A stretch of DNA of 64,000 nucleotides from Pseudomonas sp. IB20 (GCF_009707325.1 NZ_CP046103.1:5034951-5098950), one strand, 5' to 3'; shown: positions 7,816-18,038, counted from the first letter of the stretch. Notes: a model not told the origin generated them from the sequence alone. Numbers and translations: made by a program.

Positions 7816-10529
7816 CCGGCCTGGCGCTGCACGCCACGGGTATCAACCACCGCTACGGCAAGCAACAGGCACTGGTCGACATCGCCTTCAGCTTGCCCGC
7901 CGGCACTCGCTGCGGGCTGATCGGCCCGGATGGCGCGGGCAAGTCGAGCCTGCTGGGGTTGATCGCCGGGGTTAAAAAGCTTCAAGTCGGGCAGCTGGAA
8001 GTGCTCGGCGGTTCCATCGAAGACCGCCGTCACCGCAACAGCCTGTACCCGCGCATTGCCTTCATGCCTCAAGGCCTGGGCGGCAACTTGTATCCCGAAT
8101 TGTCCATCAGCGAAAACATCCGCTTCTTCGCCACACTGTTCGGCCTGTCGAAAGCTGACTGCGAGCAGCGCATGCACAACCTGTTGCTGGCCACCGACCT
8201 TGCGCGCTTCGCCGAGCGGCCGGCCGGCAAGTTGTCCGGCGGCATGAAACAAAAGCTCGGCCTGTGCTGCGCGCTGATCCACGACCCGGACCTGCTGATC
8301 CTCGACGAACCCACCACCGGCGTCGACCCACTGTCGCGCCGACGCTTCTGGGAGTTGGTCGACAGCGTACGCCGAGAGCGCCCGCAACTGACGCTACTGG
8401 TGGCTACGGCCTACATGGAAGAAGCCGAACAGTTCGAACATTGCCTGATGCTCGATCGCGGCAAACTCATTGCCGATGGCTTGAGCAGCGAACTGGCGGC
8501 CGCCACACCCAGCGGCAAACTCGATGAAGCCTTTACCCATTTCCAGGGCGACAGCGCCCACAACAATCAGCCACTGGTGATCCCCCCGCGCGAAAGCGGC
8601 AACACCGATATCGCCATCGAAGCCCACGACCTGACGCTGCGTTTTGGTGATTTCACGGCAGTAAACACCGTCAGCTTCGCCATCGGCCGCGGCGAGATTT
8701 TTGGCTTTCTCGGCTCCAACGGCTGCGGCAAGACCACCACCATGAAAGTCCTTACCGGGCTGATGCCGGCCACCGAAGGCAGTGCCACGCTGCTCGGCAA
8801 CCCGGTGAACGCCAAGGATCTGGCGACCCGCAAGCGTGTGGGGTTCATGTCGCAAAGTTTCTCGCTGTACGGCGAACTCAGCGTGCGCCAGAACCTGGTG
8901 CTGCACGCGCAACTGTTCGACTTACCCAAGGCTGACAGCGGCCTGCGTATCGACGAGTTGATTCAGCGCTTCGACCTCGGCGAGGTGGCCGAGCAGCCTT
9001 CCGGCGAATTGCCCCTCGGCCTGCGCCAGCGCCTGTCATTGGCCGTGGCGGTGCTGCACCGCCCGGAAGTGCTGATCCTCGATGAACCCACCTCGGGCGT
9101 TGACCCGGCAGCACGGGATGATTTCTGGCGGCTGCTGATTGAACTGTCCCGCGAGCAAGGCGTAACGATCTTCCTGTCCACCCACTTCATGAACGAAGCC
9201 CAGCGCTGCGACCGCATCTCGCTGATGCATGCAGGCAAGGTGCTGGCTTGCGACACACCCGAGGCACTGCAACAGCAATTCCACGGCGACACGTTGGAAG
9301 CCGCCTTCGTTACCTGCCTGGAGCAGGCCCAAGGCGAAGCCGAACCTGCCACGCCCAGCGCTACCGTCAGCGAAACCAGCGCGCCGCCCGTGAGCAAACG
9401 TGGCTTCAGCGTGTCTCGGCTATTGGCGGTCGCCAGCCGCGAAGGCAAAGAGCTGCTGCGCGACAAAGTGCGCATGGCCTTCGCCCTGCTCGGGGCGATG
9501 TTTATGATGGTGATCTTCGGCTACGGCATTTCCCTGGACGTGGAAAACCTCGCCTTCGCCGTCTACGACCAGGACCAGACCCCACAAAGTCGCGCTTACT
9601 TAGAAGCCTTCCGCAGTTCGCGCTACTTCGCCGAACAGGCGCCCATCCGCGACGCGACCGAACTGCACCGACGCCTGCAACGCTCGGAAATCAAATTAGC
9701 CCTGGAAATCCCGCCGGGCTTTGGCCGTGACCTGTACGCCGGTCGCCAACCCACGGTAGCGGCGTGGATCGACGGCGGCATGCCGTTTCGCGCGGAAACC
9801 AGCCGCAATTACGTGGAGGCCGTGCACCAAGGCAATCTTGCGCAACTGGCCGAATTGAGCAGCGTGCCCCGCAGCAGCCAAGCCGCCGCCAAGCTGGAAA
9901 CGCGCTTTCGCTATAACCAGGACGTGGTCAGCGTAAATGCCATCGGCCCGGGCGTGATGGCGCTGATCCTGGCGTTTATCCCGGCAATGCTCACCGCCCT
10001 GGGCATCGTGCGCGAAAAGGAGCTGGGTTCGATCACCAACTTCTATGCCACGCCCCTGACCCGCCTGGAGTTCCTGCTGGGCAAACAGGCACCGTATCTG
10101 GCCGTGAGTTTGGTCAACCTGGCGCTGCTGGTGGCGATGAACCGCTGGCTGTTCGGTGTACCGTTCAAGGGCAGCGCCTTGGCGCTGGCAGTCGGCGGCC
10201 TGTTGTATGTGCTGGCCACCACCAGCATGGGCTTGTTGATTTCGGCATTCACCCGCACCCAGATCGCGGCGATCCTCGGCACCATGATCATCACCAGCCT
10301 GCCGACCATCCAATTCTCCGGGCTGATCGTGCCGCGCTCATCCCTGGAAGGCGCGGCCGCATGGATGGGCATGCTGTTTCCGGCGGGGCACTTTCTGGAC
10401 ATCGCCGTGGGCACCTTCACCAAGGCCCTGGACCTGCGCCAGCTGTGGCCGCAATGCCTAGCGCTGTTCGGCTTTTTTGTCGGGTTCACCGGGTTAAGCC
10501 TGATCATGCTCAAGAAGCAGGAGGCCTGA
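7812..10529 (+). CDS. Double-ATPase/permease ABC fusion protein, RbbA (YhiH) type
   Basis: A 905-residue fusion. NBD1 (about 1-230) has Walker A GPDGAGKSS, signature LSGGMKQK and Walker B LLILDEPTTGVD. NBD2 (about 270-490) has Walker A GSNGCGKTT and Walker B VLILDEPTSGVD, but its signature reads LPLGLRQR rather than LSGGQ. An ABC-2 membrane domain (about 535-900) follows, with a large extracytoplasmic loop and six predicted spans. This architecture is that of RbbA/YhiH, described as a ribosome-associated ATPase in E. coli; here the adaptor and second permease around it point to export. It overlaps the adaptor gene by 4 bases and the next gene by 1. Confidence 0.88.
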   Translation: MTGLALHATGINHRYGKQQALVDIAFSLPAGTRCGLIGPDGAGKSSLLGLIAGVKKLQVGQLEVLGGSIEDRRHRNSLYPRIAFMPQGLGGNLYPELSISENIRFFATLFGLSKADCEQRMHNLLLATDLARFAERPAGKLSGGMKQKLGLCCALIHDPDLLILDEPTTGVDPLSRRRFWELVDSVRRERPQLTLLVATAYMEEAEQFEHCLMLDRGKLIADGLSSELAAATPSGKLDEAFTHFQGDSAHNNQPLVIPPRESGNTDIAIEAHDLTLRFGDFTAVNTVSFAIGRGEIFGFLGSNGCGKTTTMKVLTGLMPATEGSATLLGNPVNAKDLATRKRVGFMSQSFSLYGELSVRQNLVLHAQLFDLPKADSGLRIDELIQRFDLGEVAEQPSGELPLGLRQRLSLAVAVLHRPEVLILDEPTSGVDPAARDDFWRLLIELSREQGVTIFLSTHFMNEAQRCDRISLMHAGKVLACDTPEALQQQFHGDTLEAAFVTCLEQAQGEAEPATPSATVSETSAPPVSKRGFSVSRLLAVASREGKELLRDKVRMAFALLGAMFMMVIFGYGISLDVENLAFAVYDQDQTPQSRAYLEAFRSSRYFAEQAPIRDATELHRRLQRSEIKLALEIPPGFGRDLYAGRQPTVAAWIDGGMPFRAETSRNYVEAVHQGNLAQLAELSSVPRSSQAAAKLETRFRYNQDVVSVNAIGPGVMALILAFIPAMLTALGIVREKELGSITNFYATPLTRLEFLLGKQAPYLAVSLVNLALLVAMNRWLFGVPFKGSALALAVGGLLYVLATTSMGLLISAFTRTQIAAILGTMIITSLPTIQFSGLIVPRSSLEGAAAWMGMLFPAGHFLDIAVGTFTKALDLRQLWPQCLALFGFFVGFTGLSLIMLKKQEA

Positions 10530-11647
10530 TGCACAAGCTCGCTCACATCCTGCGCCTGGGCCTCAAGGAACTCACCAGCCTGCGCCATGACAGCGTATTG
10601 CTGCTGTTTCTGGCCTATGCCTTCACAGTCGCGATCTACATGCCCGCCGCCGGTTCGGTGATTGGCGTGCACAACGCCAGCGTGGCGTTTGTCGATGAAG
10701 ACCACAGCGCGCTCTCGCGGCAGATGGCCGAGGCGTTGCAGCCTCCCGAGTTTCAGCCGCCCGCGCCGCTGGCCTACGACCAACTGGACAAGGTCATGGA
10801 CAGCGGTGAGTACACCTTTGTGATCAACGTGCCGGCGAATTTCCAAGCCGACTTGTTGGCGGGTCGCCAGCCGGGTGTGCAGGTCAATGTGGATGCGACG
10901 GCGATGAGCCAGGCGTTTATGGGCGCAGGCTACATCGGCAGAATTTTCCAGCGTGAATTGCTCAACTACAGCGGCCAGGCCGACGCTAGCCAAAAGGCGC
11001 CCGCATTGCTGACGACCCGTGCGCTGTTCAACACCAACCTGGAAGGCGGCTGGTTCCTGGCGGTGATCCAGATCGTCAACAACATCACCATCCTCGCCAT
11101 CGTGCTCACCGGCACCGCACTGCTGCGCGAACGCGAGCACGGCACCCTCGATCATTTGCTGGTGCTGCCGCTGACCGCGCTGGAAATCATGCTGGCGAAA
11201 ATCTGGAGCAACATGCTGGTGGTGGTGCTGTGTACGTGGCTGTCGCTGGAGCTGGTGGTCAAAGGCTTGCTCGGCGTGCCGCTGGCCGGCTCCTTGAGTC
11301 TGTTCCTGTTTGTGACGGCGCTGTACCTGTTTGCGAGTACCGCGCTGGGGATCTTCCTCGCCACCCTCGCCCGCTCGACACCGCAGTTCGGCTTGCTGGC
11401 GATTCCGGTGATCATCCCAATGCTGTTGCTGTCAGGTGGCAGCACGCCGCTGGACAGCATGCCCGAGTGGTTGCAGTGGGTGATGCAGGGCTCGCCGTCC
11501 ACGCACTTTGTGAGTTTGAGCGCGGCGATTTTATTCAGGGATGCGGGCGTGAGCGTGGTGTGGCCGGACTTGCTGGCGCTGGCGGGGATTGGCTTGGTGT
11601 TTTTTTCCGTGGCGCTGGCCAGGTTCAGGAAGAGCCTGGCGTCTTGA
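10529..11647 (+). CDS. ABC-2 type permease, YhhJ type
   Basis: A 372-residue permease with one N-terminal span (about 24-44), a periplasmic domain (about 45-175) and five C-terminal spans, the classic ABC-2 exporter layout. Its ATG shares one base with the stop of the fusion protein (TGATG), so translation is coupled, and AGGAGG lies just upstream. It presumably pairs with the membrane domain of the fusion protein to make a heterodimeric channel. The substrate is unknown; related systems export drugs or lipophilic compounds. Confidence 0.88.
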   Translation: MHKLAHILRLGLKELTSLRHDSVLLLFLAYAFTVAIYMPAAGSVIGVHNASVAFVDEDHSALSRQMAEALQPPEFQPPAPLAYDQLDKVMDSGEYTFVINVPANFQADLLAGRQPGVQVNVDATAMSQAFMGAGYIGRIFQRELLNYSGQADASQKAPALLTTRALFNTNLEGGWFLAVIQIVNNITILAIVLTGTALLREREHGTLDHLLVLPLTALEIMLAKIWSNMLVVVLCTWLSLELVVKGLLGVPLAGSLSLFLFVTALYLFASTALGIFLATLARSTPQFGLLAIPVIIPMLLLSGGSTPLDSMPEWLQWVMQGSPSTHFVSLSAAILFRDAGVSVVWPDLLALAGIGLVFFSVALARFRKSLAS

Positions 11648-11664
11648 GGCGTATCTACTGCCGT

Positions 11665-11773
11665 CATCGCGGGCAAGCCCGCGCCCACAGGTGAGTGCAT
11701 TCCAAATGTGGGGCGGCGCCCGCGCCCACAGGTGAGTGCATTCCAAATGTGGGAGCGGGCTTGCCCGCGATGG
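11665..11773. repeat. REP-like inverted repeat with internal direct duplication
   Basis: CATCGCGGGCAAGCCCGC at 11665 and GCGGGCTTGCCCGCGATGG at 11755 are inverted copies of the common Pseudomonas REP core. Between them GCGCCCACAGGTGAGTGCAT and the ten following bases occur twice in direct orientation (from about 11681 and 11720). It lies between the convergent permease and FliL-like genes and may act as a transcript end or mRNA stabiliser. Confidence 0.75.
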
Positions 11774-11788
11774 CGCGAAGCGCCCGCT

Positions 11789-12196
11789 TTACTGGATGAT
11801 CAGGTTATTGAAGAGCAGGTCTTCCACCACCGGTTTGCCGGTCTCGTCGCTCATCACTTGCTGAGTTTGCTTCAGGGCTTCCTGGCGCAGCTTTTCCTTG
11901 CCTTCAACCGTACTCATGGCCTCGTTGGTCTGCTGAGTGAACAACGCCACCAACTGGTTACGAATCAGCGGATCGTTGGCTTTGACCGCCGCCGCGGCTT
12001 CCGGCCCGGTCACGCGCAGAGCGATATCGGCTTTGAATACCTTGAGTTTTGCCGTGCCATCCAGCCCGTAGTTGCCCACGAACGGCGGAGTCAGGCTGAT
12101 ATAGCTGACCTTCGGTGCCTCACCTTCTTTTGCTTCTTCGGCCTGGGCTGCCATCGGCAAGGTCAGGGCGAGCATCAACAGGATCCACGCTTTCAC
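11789..12196 (-). CDS. FliL-like flagellar basal-body-associated protein
   Basis: A 135-residue protein starting at GTG, with GAGGA 7 bases upstream. A signal peptide (MKAWILLMLALTLPMAAQAEE) is followed by a FliL-like domain: YISLTPPFVGNYG, then a helix and LFNNLIIQ at the extreme C-terminus, where FliL ends similarly. Classical FliL is membrane-anchored and in the flagellar operon. This paralogue looks cleavable or anchored through its N-terminus and is outside any flagellar locus, so its role is uncertain. It is divergent from the quinone oxidoreductase gene. Confidence 0.82.
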   Translation of the reverse strand: MKAWILLMLALTLPMAAQAEEAKEGEAPKVSYISLTPPFVGNYGLDGTAKLKVFKADIALRVTGPEAAAAVKANDPLIRNQLVALFTQQTNEAMSTVEGKEKLRQEALKQTQQVMSDETGKPVVEDLLFNNLIIQ

Positions 12197-12346
12197 AGTT
12201 CATTCCTCAAATTCGGTTGCCGGGTAGCATAACGCTAGCAAGGCTGAGCACAAGCTTATGGCGACTTATCAGGCCCGGGCATGCTCGTTGACCCACGGGC
12301 GTACCCTCCTACACTTATCGGCCACGACACCAAAAGGAATAGCCCG

Positions 12347-13324
12347 ATGAAAGCTGTGCTGTGCAAAGCCTTCGGCCCCGCCGAAACCCTGGTGCTGGAA
12401 GAGATCGCCAGCCCCGCGATCAAGAAGAACGAAATCCTGCTGGACGTGCACGCTGCCGGGGTGAATTTCCCGGACACCTTGATCATCGAGGGCAAATACC
12501 AGTTCAAGCCGCCCTTCCCGTTTTCACCGGGGGGCGAAGCAGCGGGCGTGGTCAGTGAAGTGGGCGAGAAGGTCAGCCACCTGAAAGTCGGCGACCGGGT
12601 CATGGCCTTGACCGGCTGGGGCAGCTTTGCCGAGCAGGTCGCGGTGCCGGGCTACAACGTGCTGCCGATCCCGCCGAGCATGGATTTCAACACCGCCGCC
12701 GCGTTCAGCATGACCTACGGCACTTCGATGCATGCGCTGAAACAACGCGCCCACCTGCAACCCGGCGAAACCCTGTTGGTGCTCGGCGCCTCGGGTGGCG
12801 TGGGCCTGGCCGCCGTGGAAATCGGCAAGGCCATGGGCGCGCGGGTGATCGCCGCCGCCAGCAGTGCCGACAAACTCGCCGTGGCCAAGGCGGCCGGCGC
12901 GGATGAGCTGATCAACTACAGCGAAGCCAGCCTCAAGGATGAAATCAAGCGCCTGACCGACGGCAACGGTGTCGACGTCATCTACGACCCGGTCGGCGGC
13001 GACCTGTTTGACCAAGCCGTTCGGGGCATCGCCTGGAACGGCCGCCTGTTGGTGGTGGGTTTTGCCAGCGGGCGCATTCCCGAGTTGCCGGTGAACTTGG
13101 CGCTGCTCAAAGGTGCCTCGGTGGTCGGGGTGTTCTGGGGCTCGTTCGCCCAGCGCCAGCCGCAGGACAATGCGGCGAACTTCCAGCAGTTGTTCAGTTG
13201 GTATGCCGAGGGGAAGTTGAAGCCATTGGTGTCGAAGGTGTATCCGCTGGAGCAGGCTGCCCAAGCGATCAATGACCTGGGGCAGCGCAAGGCGGTGGGC
13301 AAGGTCGTCGTGCAAACCCGCTGA
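12347..13324 (+). CDS. NADPH:quinone oxidoreductase family protein (zinc-free MDR)
   Basis: A 325-residue medium-chain dehydrogenase/reductase. The N-terminal catalytic domain starts MKAVLCKAFGPAETL; a Rossmann domain near residue 145 has LVLGASGGVGLAAVEIGKAMGA. The zinc ligands of alcohol dehydrogenases are absent, which places it with the quinone oxidoreductase (QOR) group that reduces quinones or enones with NADPH. AAAGGAA precedes the ATG. An in-frame upstream extension exists but lacks family similarity. The gene stands alone between a divergent FliL-like gene and a repeat-rich gap before glpT. Confidence 0.88.
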   Translation: MKAVLCKAFGPAETLVLEEIASPAIKKNEILLDVHAAGVNFPDTLIIEGKYQFKPPFPFSPGGEAAGVVSEVGEKVSHLKVGDRVMALTGWGSFAEQVAVPGYNVLPIPPSMDFNTAAAFSMTYGTSMHALKQRAHLQPGETLLVLGASGGVGLAAVEIGKAMGARVIAAASSADKLAVAKAAGADELINYSEASLKDEIKRLTDGNGVDVIYDPVGGDLFDQAVRGIAWNGRLLVVGFASGRIPELPVNLALLKGASVVGVFWGSFAQRQPQDNAANFQQLFSWYAEGKLKPLVSKVYPLEQAAQAINDLGQRKAVGKVVVQTR

Positions 13325-13341
13325 CCGACTTGAAATGCCAT

Positions 13342-13449
13342 TAACTGTGGGAGCTGGCTTGTCTGCTCCCACAGTTGATCTCCATAGGTCTCAACTAACT
13401 GTGGGAGCTGGCTTGTCTGCTCCCACAGTTGATCTCCATAGGTCTCAAG
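13342..13449. repeat. 54-bp tandem duplication of a REP-like hairpin
   Basis: Two nearly identical 54-base units (13342-13395 and 13396-13449; only the last base differs) each contain AACTGTGGGAGC...GCTCCCACAGTT, a perfect 12-bp stem with a 10-base loop. The near-identity implies a recent duplication. It lies just after the quinone oxidoreductase gene and before the glpT promoter region (13450-13609), in which I see no other clear element. Confidence 0.9.
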
Positions 13450-13609
13450 CACTGATACCGACCCACACTTATCCATTTGCGACATGCTCATAAGAGAACA
13501 TGCAATTGCTCTGATTTCCTGTGTTTGCAGATAAGAGGCGATGCTATTTTCGGTAACGAAACTGTAACATTCGCATCCGCAGTCAAAACAAGAAATTTGG
13601 AGCTCTTGA

Positions 13610-14947
13610 ATGTTTGCTTTCTTTCGTCCTGCCGCACACCAGGCGCCTCTGCCTGAAGAAAAAATAGACAGTACCTACCGACGACTGCGCTGGCAGATTT
13701 TCGCCGGTATTTTCTTCGGCTACGCCGGCTACTACCTGCTGCGCAAAAACTTCTCCCTGGCCATGCCCTACTTGATCGACGAGGGTTACACCCGTGGTGA
13801 GCTGGGCTTGGCGATGTCGGCAATCGCGATTGCCTACGGCTTGTCCAAGTTCCTCATGGGCCTGGTGTCCGACCGCTCCAACCCGCGCTACTTCCTGCCC
13901 TTCGGCCTGCTGATATCGGCCGGGGTGATGTTCATTTTCGGTTTCGCACCTTGGGCAACGTCCAGCGTGACCATGATGTTCATTTTGCTGTTCATCAACG
14001 GTTGGGCCCAAGGCATGGGCTGGCCACCCAGCGGACGCACCATGGTGCACTGGTGGTCGCAGAAAGAACGCGGCGGCGTGGTGTCGGTATGGAACGTGGC
14101 GCATAACGTCGGCGGCGGCCTGATCGGCCCGCTGTTCTTGCTGGGTATGGCGTGGTTCAACGACTGGCACGCGGCGTTCTATGTGCCCGCGACCGTGGCC
14201 TTGCTGGTGGCGGCGTTTGCCTTCATTACCATGCGCGACACCCCGCAATCGGTAGGCTTGCCACCGATTGAGGAATACAAGAACGACTATCCGGAAGGTT
14301 ACGACTCCACCCACGAAGACGAATTCAGCGCCAAGGAAATCTTCGTCAAGTACGTGCTGCGCAACAAAATGCTGTGGTACATCGCCTTCGCCAACGTCTT
14401 CGTCTACCTGCTGCGCTACGGCGTACTCGACTGGGCACCGACGTACCTCAAGGAAGCCAAGCACTTCGACGTGGATAAAACCTCGTGGGCGTACTTCTTC
14501 TACGAGTGGGCAGGTATTCCGGGCACGCTGCTGTGCGGCTGGATGTCGGACAAGATCTTCCGTGGCAACCGTGGCCTGACCGGCATCGTGTTCATGGCCC
14601 TAGTGACCGTGGCCACCCTGGTTTACTGGCTCAACCCGCCAGGCAACCCGATGGTCGATATGATCGCGCTGTTCTCCATCGGCTTCCTGATCTACGGCCC
14701 AGTGATGCTGATCGGCCTGCAGGCACTGGAACTGGCACCGAAGAAAGCCGCTGGCACCGCTGCGGGCTTCACCGGTTTGTTCGGTTACCTGGGTGGTTCG
14801 GTGGCAGCCAGTGCAGCCATGGGCTACACGGTTGACCATTTCGGCTGGGATGGTGGTTTTGTGTTGCTGGTGGGCGCATGCCTGTTGGCGATCGCCTTCC
14901 TGATCCCAACGCTGTGGCACACCAACAGCGTCAGCACAGCGCGTTAA
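13610..14947 (+). CDS. glpT: sn-glycerol-3-phosphate:phosphate antiporter GlpT
   Basis: A 445-residue major-facilitator protein of the organophosphate:phosphate antiporter group, with twelve hydrophobic segments. The early block [18 protein letters not shown] and the loop [13 protein letters not shown] are characteristic of GlpT/UhpT, and the arginines used for phosphate binding lie in the first and seventh helices (near LLRKNF and LLRYGVLDW). It takes up glycerol-3-phosphate, and also fosfomycin in many bacteria. The stop codon shares TTAA with the stop of the convergent ChaC-like gene. Position next to ubiD/rho matches PAO1. Confidence 0.92.
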   Translation: MFAFFRPAAHQAPLPEEKIDSTYRRLRWQIFAGIFFGYAGYYLLRKNFSLAMPYLIDEGYTRGELGLAMSAIAIAYGLSKFLMGLVSDRSNPRYFLPFGLLISAGVMFIFGFAPWATSSVTMMFILLFINGWAQGMGWPPSGRTMVHWWSQKERGGVVSVWNVAHNVGGGLIGPLFLLGMAWFNDWHAAFYVPATVALLVAAFAFITMRDTPQSVGLPPIEEYKNDYPEGYDSTHEDEFSAKEIFVKYVLRNKMLWYIAFANVFVYLLRYGVLDWAPTYLKEAKHFDVDKTSWAYFFYEWAGIPGTLLCGWMSDKIFRGNRGLTGIVFMALVTVATLVYWLNPPGNPMVDMIALFSIGFLIYGPVMLIGLQALELAPKKAAGTAAGFTGLFGYLGGSVAASAAMGYTVDHFGWDGGFVLLVGACLLAIAFLIPTLWHTNSVSTAR

Positions 14948-15597
14948 CCGCCTGAGCAATCCTTTGCACAACGCTTGAGCCGCGCCTCCAGATTCTTATC
15001 TGGCATGGCGTGGCTACGCAGGGCGTTCACGGTCTGCTCGACATAATCGCGAGTAGTGCCGTAACGCCCGCAAGCGCTTTGCAGTACGTGGTTAAGCACG
15101 ATGTCGGGCAAGTTGCCGGCATAGCTGGGCAAATGCCGCTCCAACACAAACCCCAATGCCTGCACCTGACTGCCATCTTCCAGACGGCAGCTGAGCCAGT
15201 GCGGCCGGTAAGAGGGGTAAGGCATCTCGCGCTGCCACAAGGCGTAAAGCGAGGCCTCCAGCTGATCTTCCGGCAAGCGGTAGGCAAACCCGCTGCAGGA
15301 ACCCCCGCGATCCAGCCCGAACACCAAACCCGGTGACTCCGGCGTGCCCCGATGCTCGTGGGACCACAGGTACAAGCCCCGGTGATAACCGTGAACTCGC
15401 GCCCGCATTCTCAAGGTCGACGAACATTCAGGCCGCCAGATCAGCGAACCATAAGCGAATAGCCAGACCGGCCCACCCTTATGCTTGGCCATGGTGGCCT
15501 GCATCGAGCTCATCAACTGTTCGTGAGTGAGTTGCGGCCCCAGATCGAGCCGCGGAGGGTAAGCCAATTGCAAAAGATCGGTTTCAATGACGGTCAT
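14944..15597 (-). CDS. ChaC-like gamma-glutamylcyclotransferase
   Basis: A 217-residue protein with the ChaC signature near the start of the domain ([13 protein letters not shown], the substrate-binding YGSL loop) and a later acidic block (LWQREMPY) that would supply the catalytic Glu. ChaC enzymes cleave glutathione to 5-oxoproline and Cys-Gly in the cytosol. The tail is rich in basic residues and Cys. It ends tail-to-tail on glpT, overlapping at the stop codons, and begins only 54 bases from the end of the TonB receptor gene lying upstream on the same strand, so it might be cotranscribed with it. Confidence 0.85.
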   Translation of the reverse strand: MTVIETDLLQLAYPPRLDLGPQLTHEQLMSSMQATMAKHKGGPVWLFAYGSLIWRPECSSTLRMRARVHGYHRGLYLWSHEHRGTPESPGLVFGLDRGGSCSGFAYRLPEDQLEASLYALWQREMPYPSYRPHWLSCRLEDGSQVQALGFVLERHLPSYAGNLPDIVLNHVLQSACGRYGTTRDYVEQTVNALRSHAMPDKNLEARLKRCAKDCSGG

Positions 15598-15650
15598 GGC
15601 GGATCGATTAGGTCTCCTTTACCACTGCACAATGCTGCTACGAGAATCTA

Positions 15651-18038
15651 TTACCAGTTGTAAGCAACTTTACCGTAATAGAACGCACCGCTGTAACCGT
15701 ACGGCGAAAAAGTGCTATAGGCGAGGTTGCCGCCGCTGCTGGCGTAGGCATTGACCTTTTCCGGGTATTTGTCGGTGACGTTGTCGCCGCCCAACGTGAA
15801 GGTCCAGTTCTTCAACTTGTAATCCGCCGACAGGTCCAACACCCACGCCGCCTTGAAGGTCTGGTCGTTGACCTTGTCCGCCTGGTAACTGGTGAATTCA
15901 CCATAGCGCACCAGGTTGCTGTGCAGCGCCCAATTGCCGTAGGTGAAGTCGTTACCCAGGCTGAGTTTGTGCTGCGGCGTGGTATCACCGAGCAAACCGA
16001 TGCGCTCGCGACGGTCCACCCGCACCAGGTTGGCACCCAGGCTGTCCAGAATGGCCGGGTTGGGTTTCACGTCGGTCACTTTGGTGTGGTTGTAGTTGTA
16101 GCCCACGGTGCTGTTCCAGCGGATGCCGTTATCGAACTGATAGCGATAGTTGGCCACCAGGTCGACGCCGTCGGTGCTGGTGTCGGTGGCATTGGTGAAG
16201 TAACGCGCGGTGGTGTAGTTGATGTTGCCCACACCATTGGCTTGCAGGTAAGCCACCGTCGCCGGGTTGAGCGTGAGGTTGGACGACAGGCTGATGCGGT
16301 CGCGGATGTCGATGCGGTAGACGTCGACTGTCACAGTCAGGTCATCCGCCGGCTCCAGCACCAGGCCAAGGCTGTAGTTGCGCGACTTCTCGGCCTTCAG
16401 GTCTTCAGCGCCCAGCAGGCGGGCCACCTTGCTGTTGGCCGGGAACGTGCCCGCTTCCTGAATGGTGCTGCCGATCAATTGTGACGAGGTGTAGGCAAAG
16501 TTCTGCTGGGCCAGCGAAGGCGCGCGGAAGCCGTTGGAAATGCTGCCACGCAACGCTACGTGTGGGGTGAAGTCATAACGCGCCGACAGCGAGCCGCTGA
16601 CGTTGGAGCCGAAGTCGCTGTAGTCCTCATGCCGCACGGCGGCCGAAGCGCTGAGTTTTTCGGTGAAGTTGGTTTCCAGGTCCAGGTACTGGGCCCAGTT
16701 GTGCCGCGAGCTGCTGCCAGCGTCGGCATCACGGAAACCGCCCAGGCCCGAGCTGCCGGTCTGGTAGTAGGACGCAGGCTCACCGGCTTCGATTTCATAG
16801 CCTTGGCGTAGGTATTCGCCGCCAAACGCCACGGAAACCGGATACGGCAGGAAGCCCACGTCGAATTCGCGCGACAGGTCCAGGCTGATTTGTTTCTGGT
16901 CGTTGCTCAGGGTGCCGTTGTCGAACTTGCGCGGGGTGGCCAGGCCCAGCGAGGTGTTGATGGTTTCAGTGCTCAACGCGTATTGGTTTTTGCCGTAGTT
17001 GGCCGACAGGTCGTAATGCCAGTCGTAGGCCAGCAAGCCACGCAGGCCGACGACCAATGAGGTGTCTTCCAGGTTGCCCTTGATCAGCGGCAGGTAGCCA
17101 TTGGGGTTGAGTGCGCGGATGTTATTGGACGCATTGCTCGCACGGTAGAACGCCGCCGTCTCGCCGCGCCGCTTGCTGTAGCCGCCGAAGGTGTAGAACT
17201 CGGCTGCATCGTTGAAGGAGTATTCAGAGTTGAACTGGAACTTGCCTTCATTGGTGGCCGGCTCGCCCTGACGGAATACGCGCTGGCCGTAGGTGGTGGA
17301 GCCTACGCTGCCCGGGCGCAAATCGTCACCGGCGCGGTTGGTGTAGTCGTTGTCGGCACCTTCGCCGGAGACGTTAATAAAGCCGTTGTCGCCCAAGGCA
17401 AACCCGGTATTGCCGCTGACATTGCGCTGGATGCCGTCGCCCTTCTTGTACTCACCGAACTGGGTCGAGACCGAACCGCCGTGGTCGTCGTGCTTGAGGA
17501 TCACGTTGATCACCCCGGCAATTGCATCCGAGCCATAACGCGCGGACGCGCCATCGCGCAGCACTTCGACATGATCGACCGCCGACAGCGGGATGGCATT
17601 CAAGTCCGCCGGTGCCGAGCCTCGGCCCACGGCGCCGCCGAGGTTGACGAAGGCACTGGTGTGGCGACGTTTACCGTTGACCAGCACCAACACCTGGTCC
17701 GGCGACAAGCCGCGCAACTGCGCAGGGCGCACCAGTTCGGCGCCATCCACCAGGCTTGGGCGTGGGAAGTTGATCGACGGAATCAAGCGCGCCAACACCG
17801 CACCCAGCTCATCGGAGCCGGTGCTGCGCAGGGTTTCGCCGGAGATCACATCGATGGGCGACAGCGAAGCACTGGCGGTGCGCTCTTGGGCGCGGGTGCC
17901 GGTGACGATCACGGTGTCGAGTTTTGGTGCGTCGCCAGCCGCTGTTTCGGCCGCCTGGACTGGATTGAATCCCACAGCGGTCAGCAAATTAGCCGACAAA
18001 ATCGCTGTGTACAGCGCGTGCTTGTTGTAGCGCCCCAT
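15651..18038 (-). CDS. TonB-dependent outer-membrane receptor
   Basis: A 795-residue receptor with a signal peptide (cleaved near VQAAETAAG), a TonB-box-like stretch (KLDTVIVTGTR), a plug domain (about residues 50-165, with VLVLVNGKRR and RYGSDAIAGVINVIL) and a 22-strand barrel ending in an aromatic C-terminus (YYGKVAYNW). No siderophore-signalling N-terminal extension is present. The ligand is not evident: the plug is like those of the large carbohydrate/nutrient receptor group rather than a recognised ferric-siderophore receptor. It is divergent from a putative small outer-membrane barrel gene, with 300 bases between. Confidence 0.9.
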   Translation of the reverse strand: MGRYNKHALYTAILSANLLTAVGFNPVQAAETAAGDAPKLDTVIVTGTRAQERTASASLSPIDVISGETLRSTGSDELGAVLARLIPSINFPRPSLVDGAELVRPAQLRGLSPDQVLVLVNGKRRHTSAFVNLGGAVGRGSAPADLNAIPLSAVDHVEVLRDGASARYGSDAIAGVINVILKHDDHGGSVSTQFGEYKKGDGIQRNVSGNTGFALGDNGFINVSGEGADNDYTNRAGDDLRPGSVGSTTYGQRVFRQGEPATNEGKFQFNSEYSFNDAAEFYTFGGYSKRRGETAAFYRASNASNNIRALNPNGYLPLIKGNLEDTSLVVGLRGLLAYDWHYDLSANYGKNQYALSTETINTSLGLATPRKFDNGTLSNDQKQISLDLSREFDVGFLPYPVSVAFGGEYLRQGYEIEAGEPASYYQTGSSGLGGFRDADAGSSSRHNWAQYLDLETNFTEKLSASAAVRHEDYSDFGSNVSGSLSARYDFTPHVALRGSISNGFRAPSLAQQNFAYTSSQLIGSTIQEAGTFPANSKVARLLGAEDLKAEKSRNYSLGLVLEPADDLTVTVDVYRIDIRDRISLSSNLTLNPATVAYLQANGVGNINYTTARYFTNATDTSTDGVDLVANYRYQFDNGIRWNSTVGYNYNHTKVTDVKPNPAILDSLGANLVRVDRRERIGLLGDTTPQHKLSLGNDFTYGNWALHSNLVRYGEFTSYQADKVNDQTFKAAWVLDLSADYKLKNWTFTLGGDNVTDKYPEKVNAYASSGGNLAYSTFSPYGYSGAFYYGKVAYNW

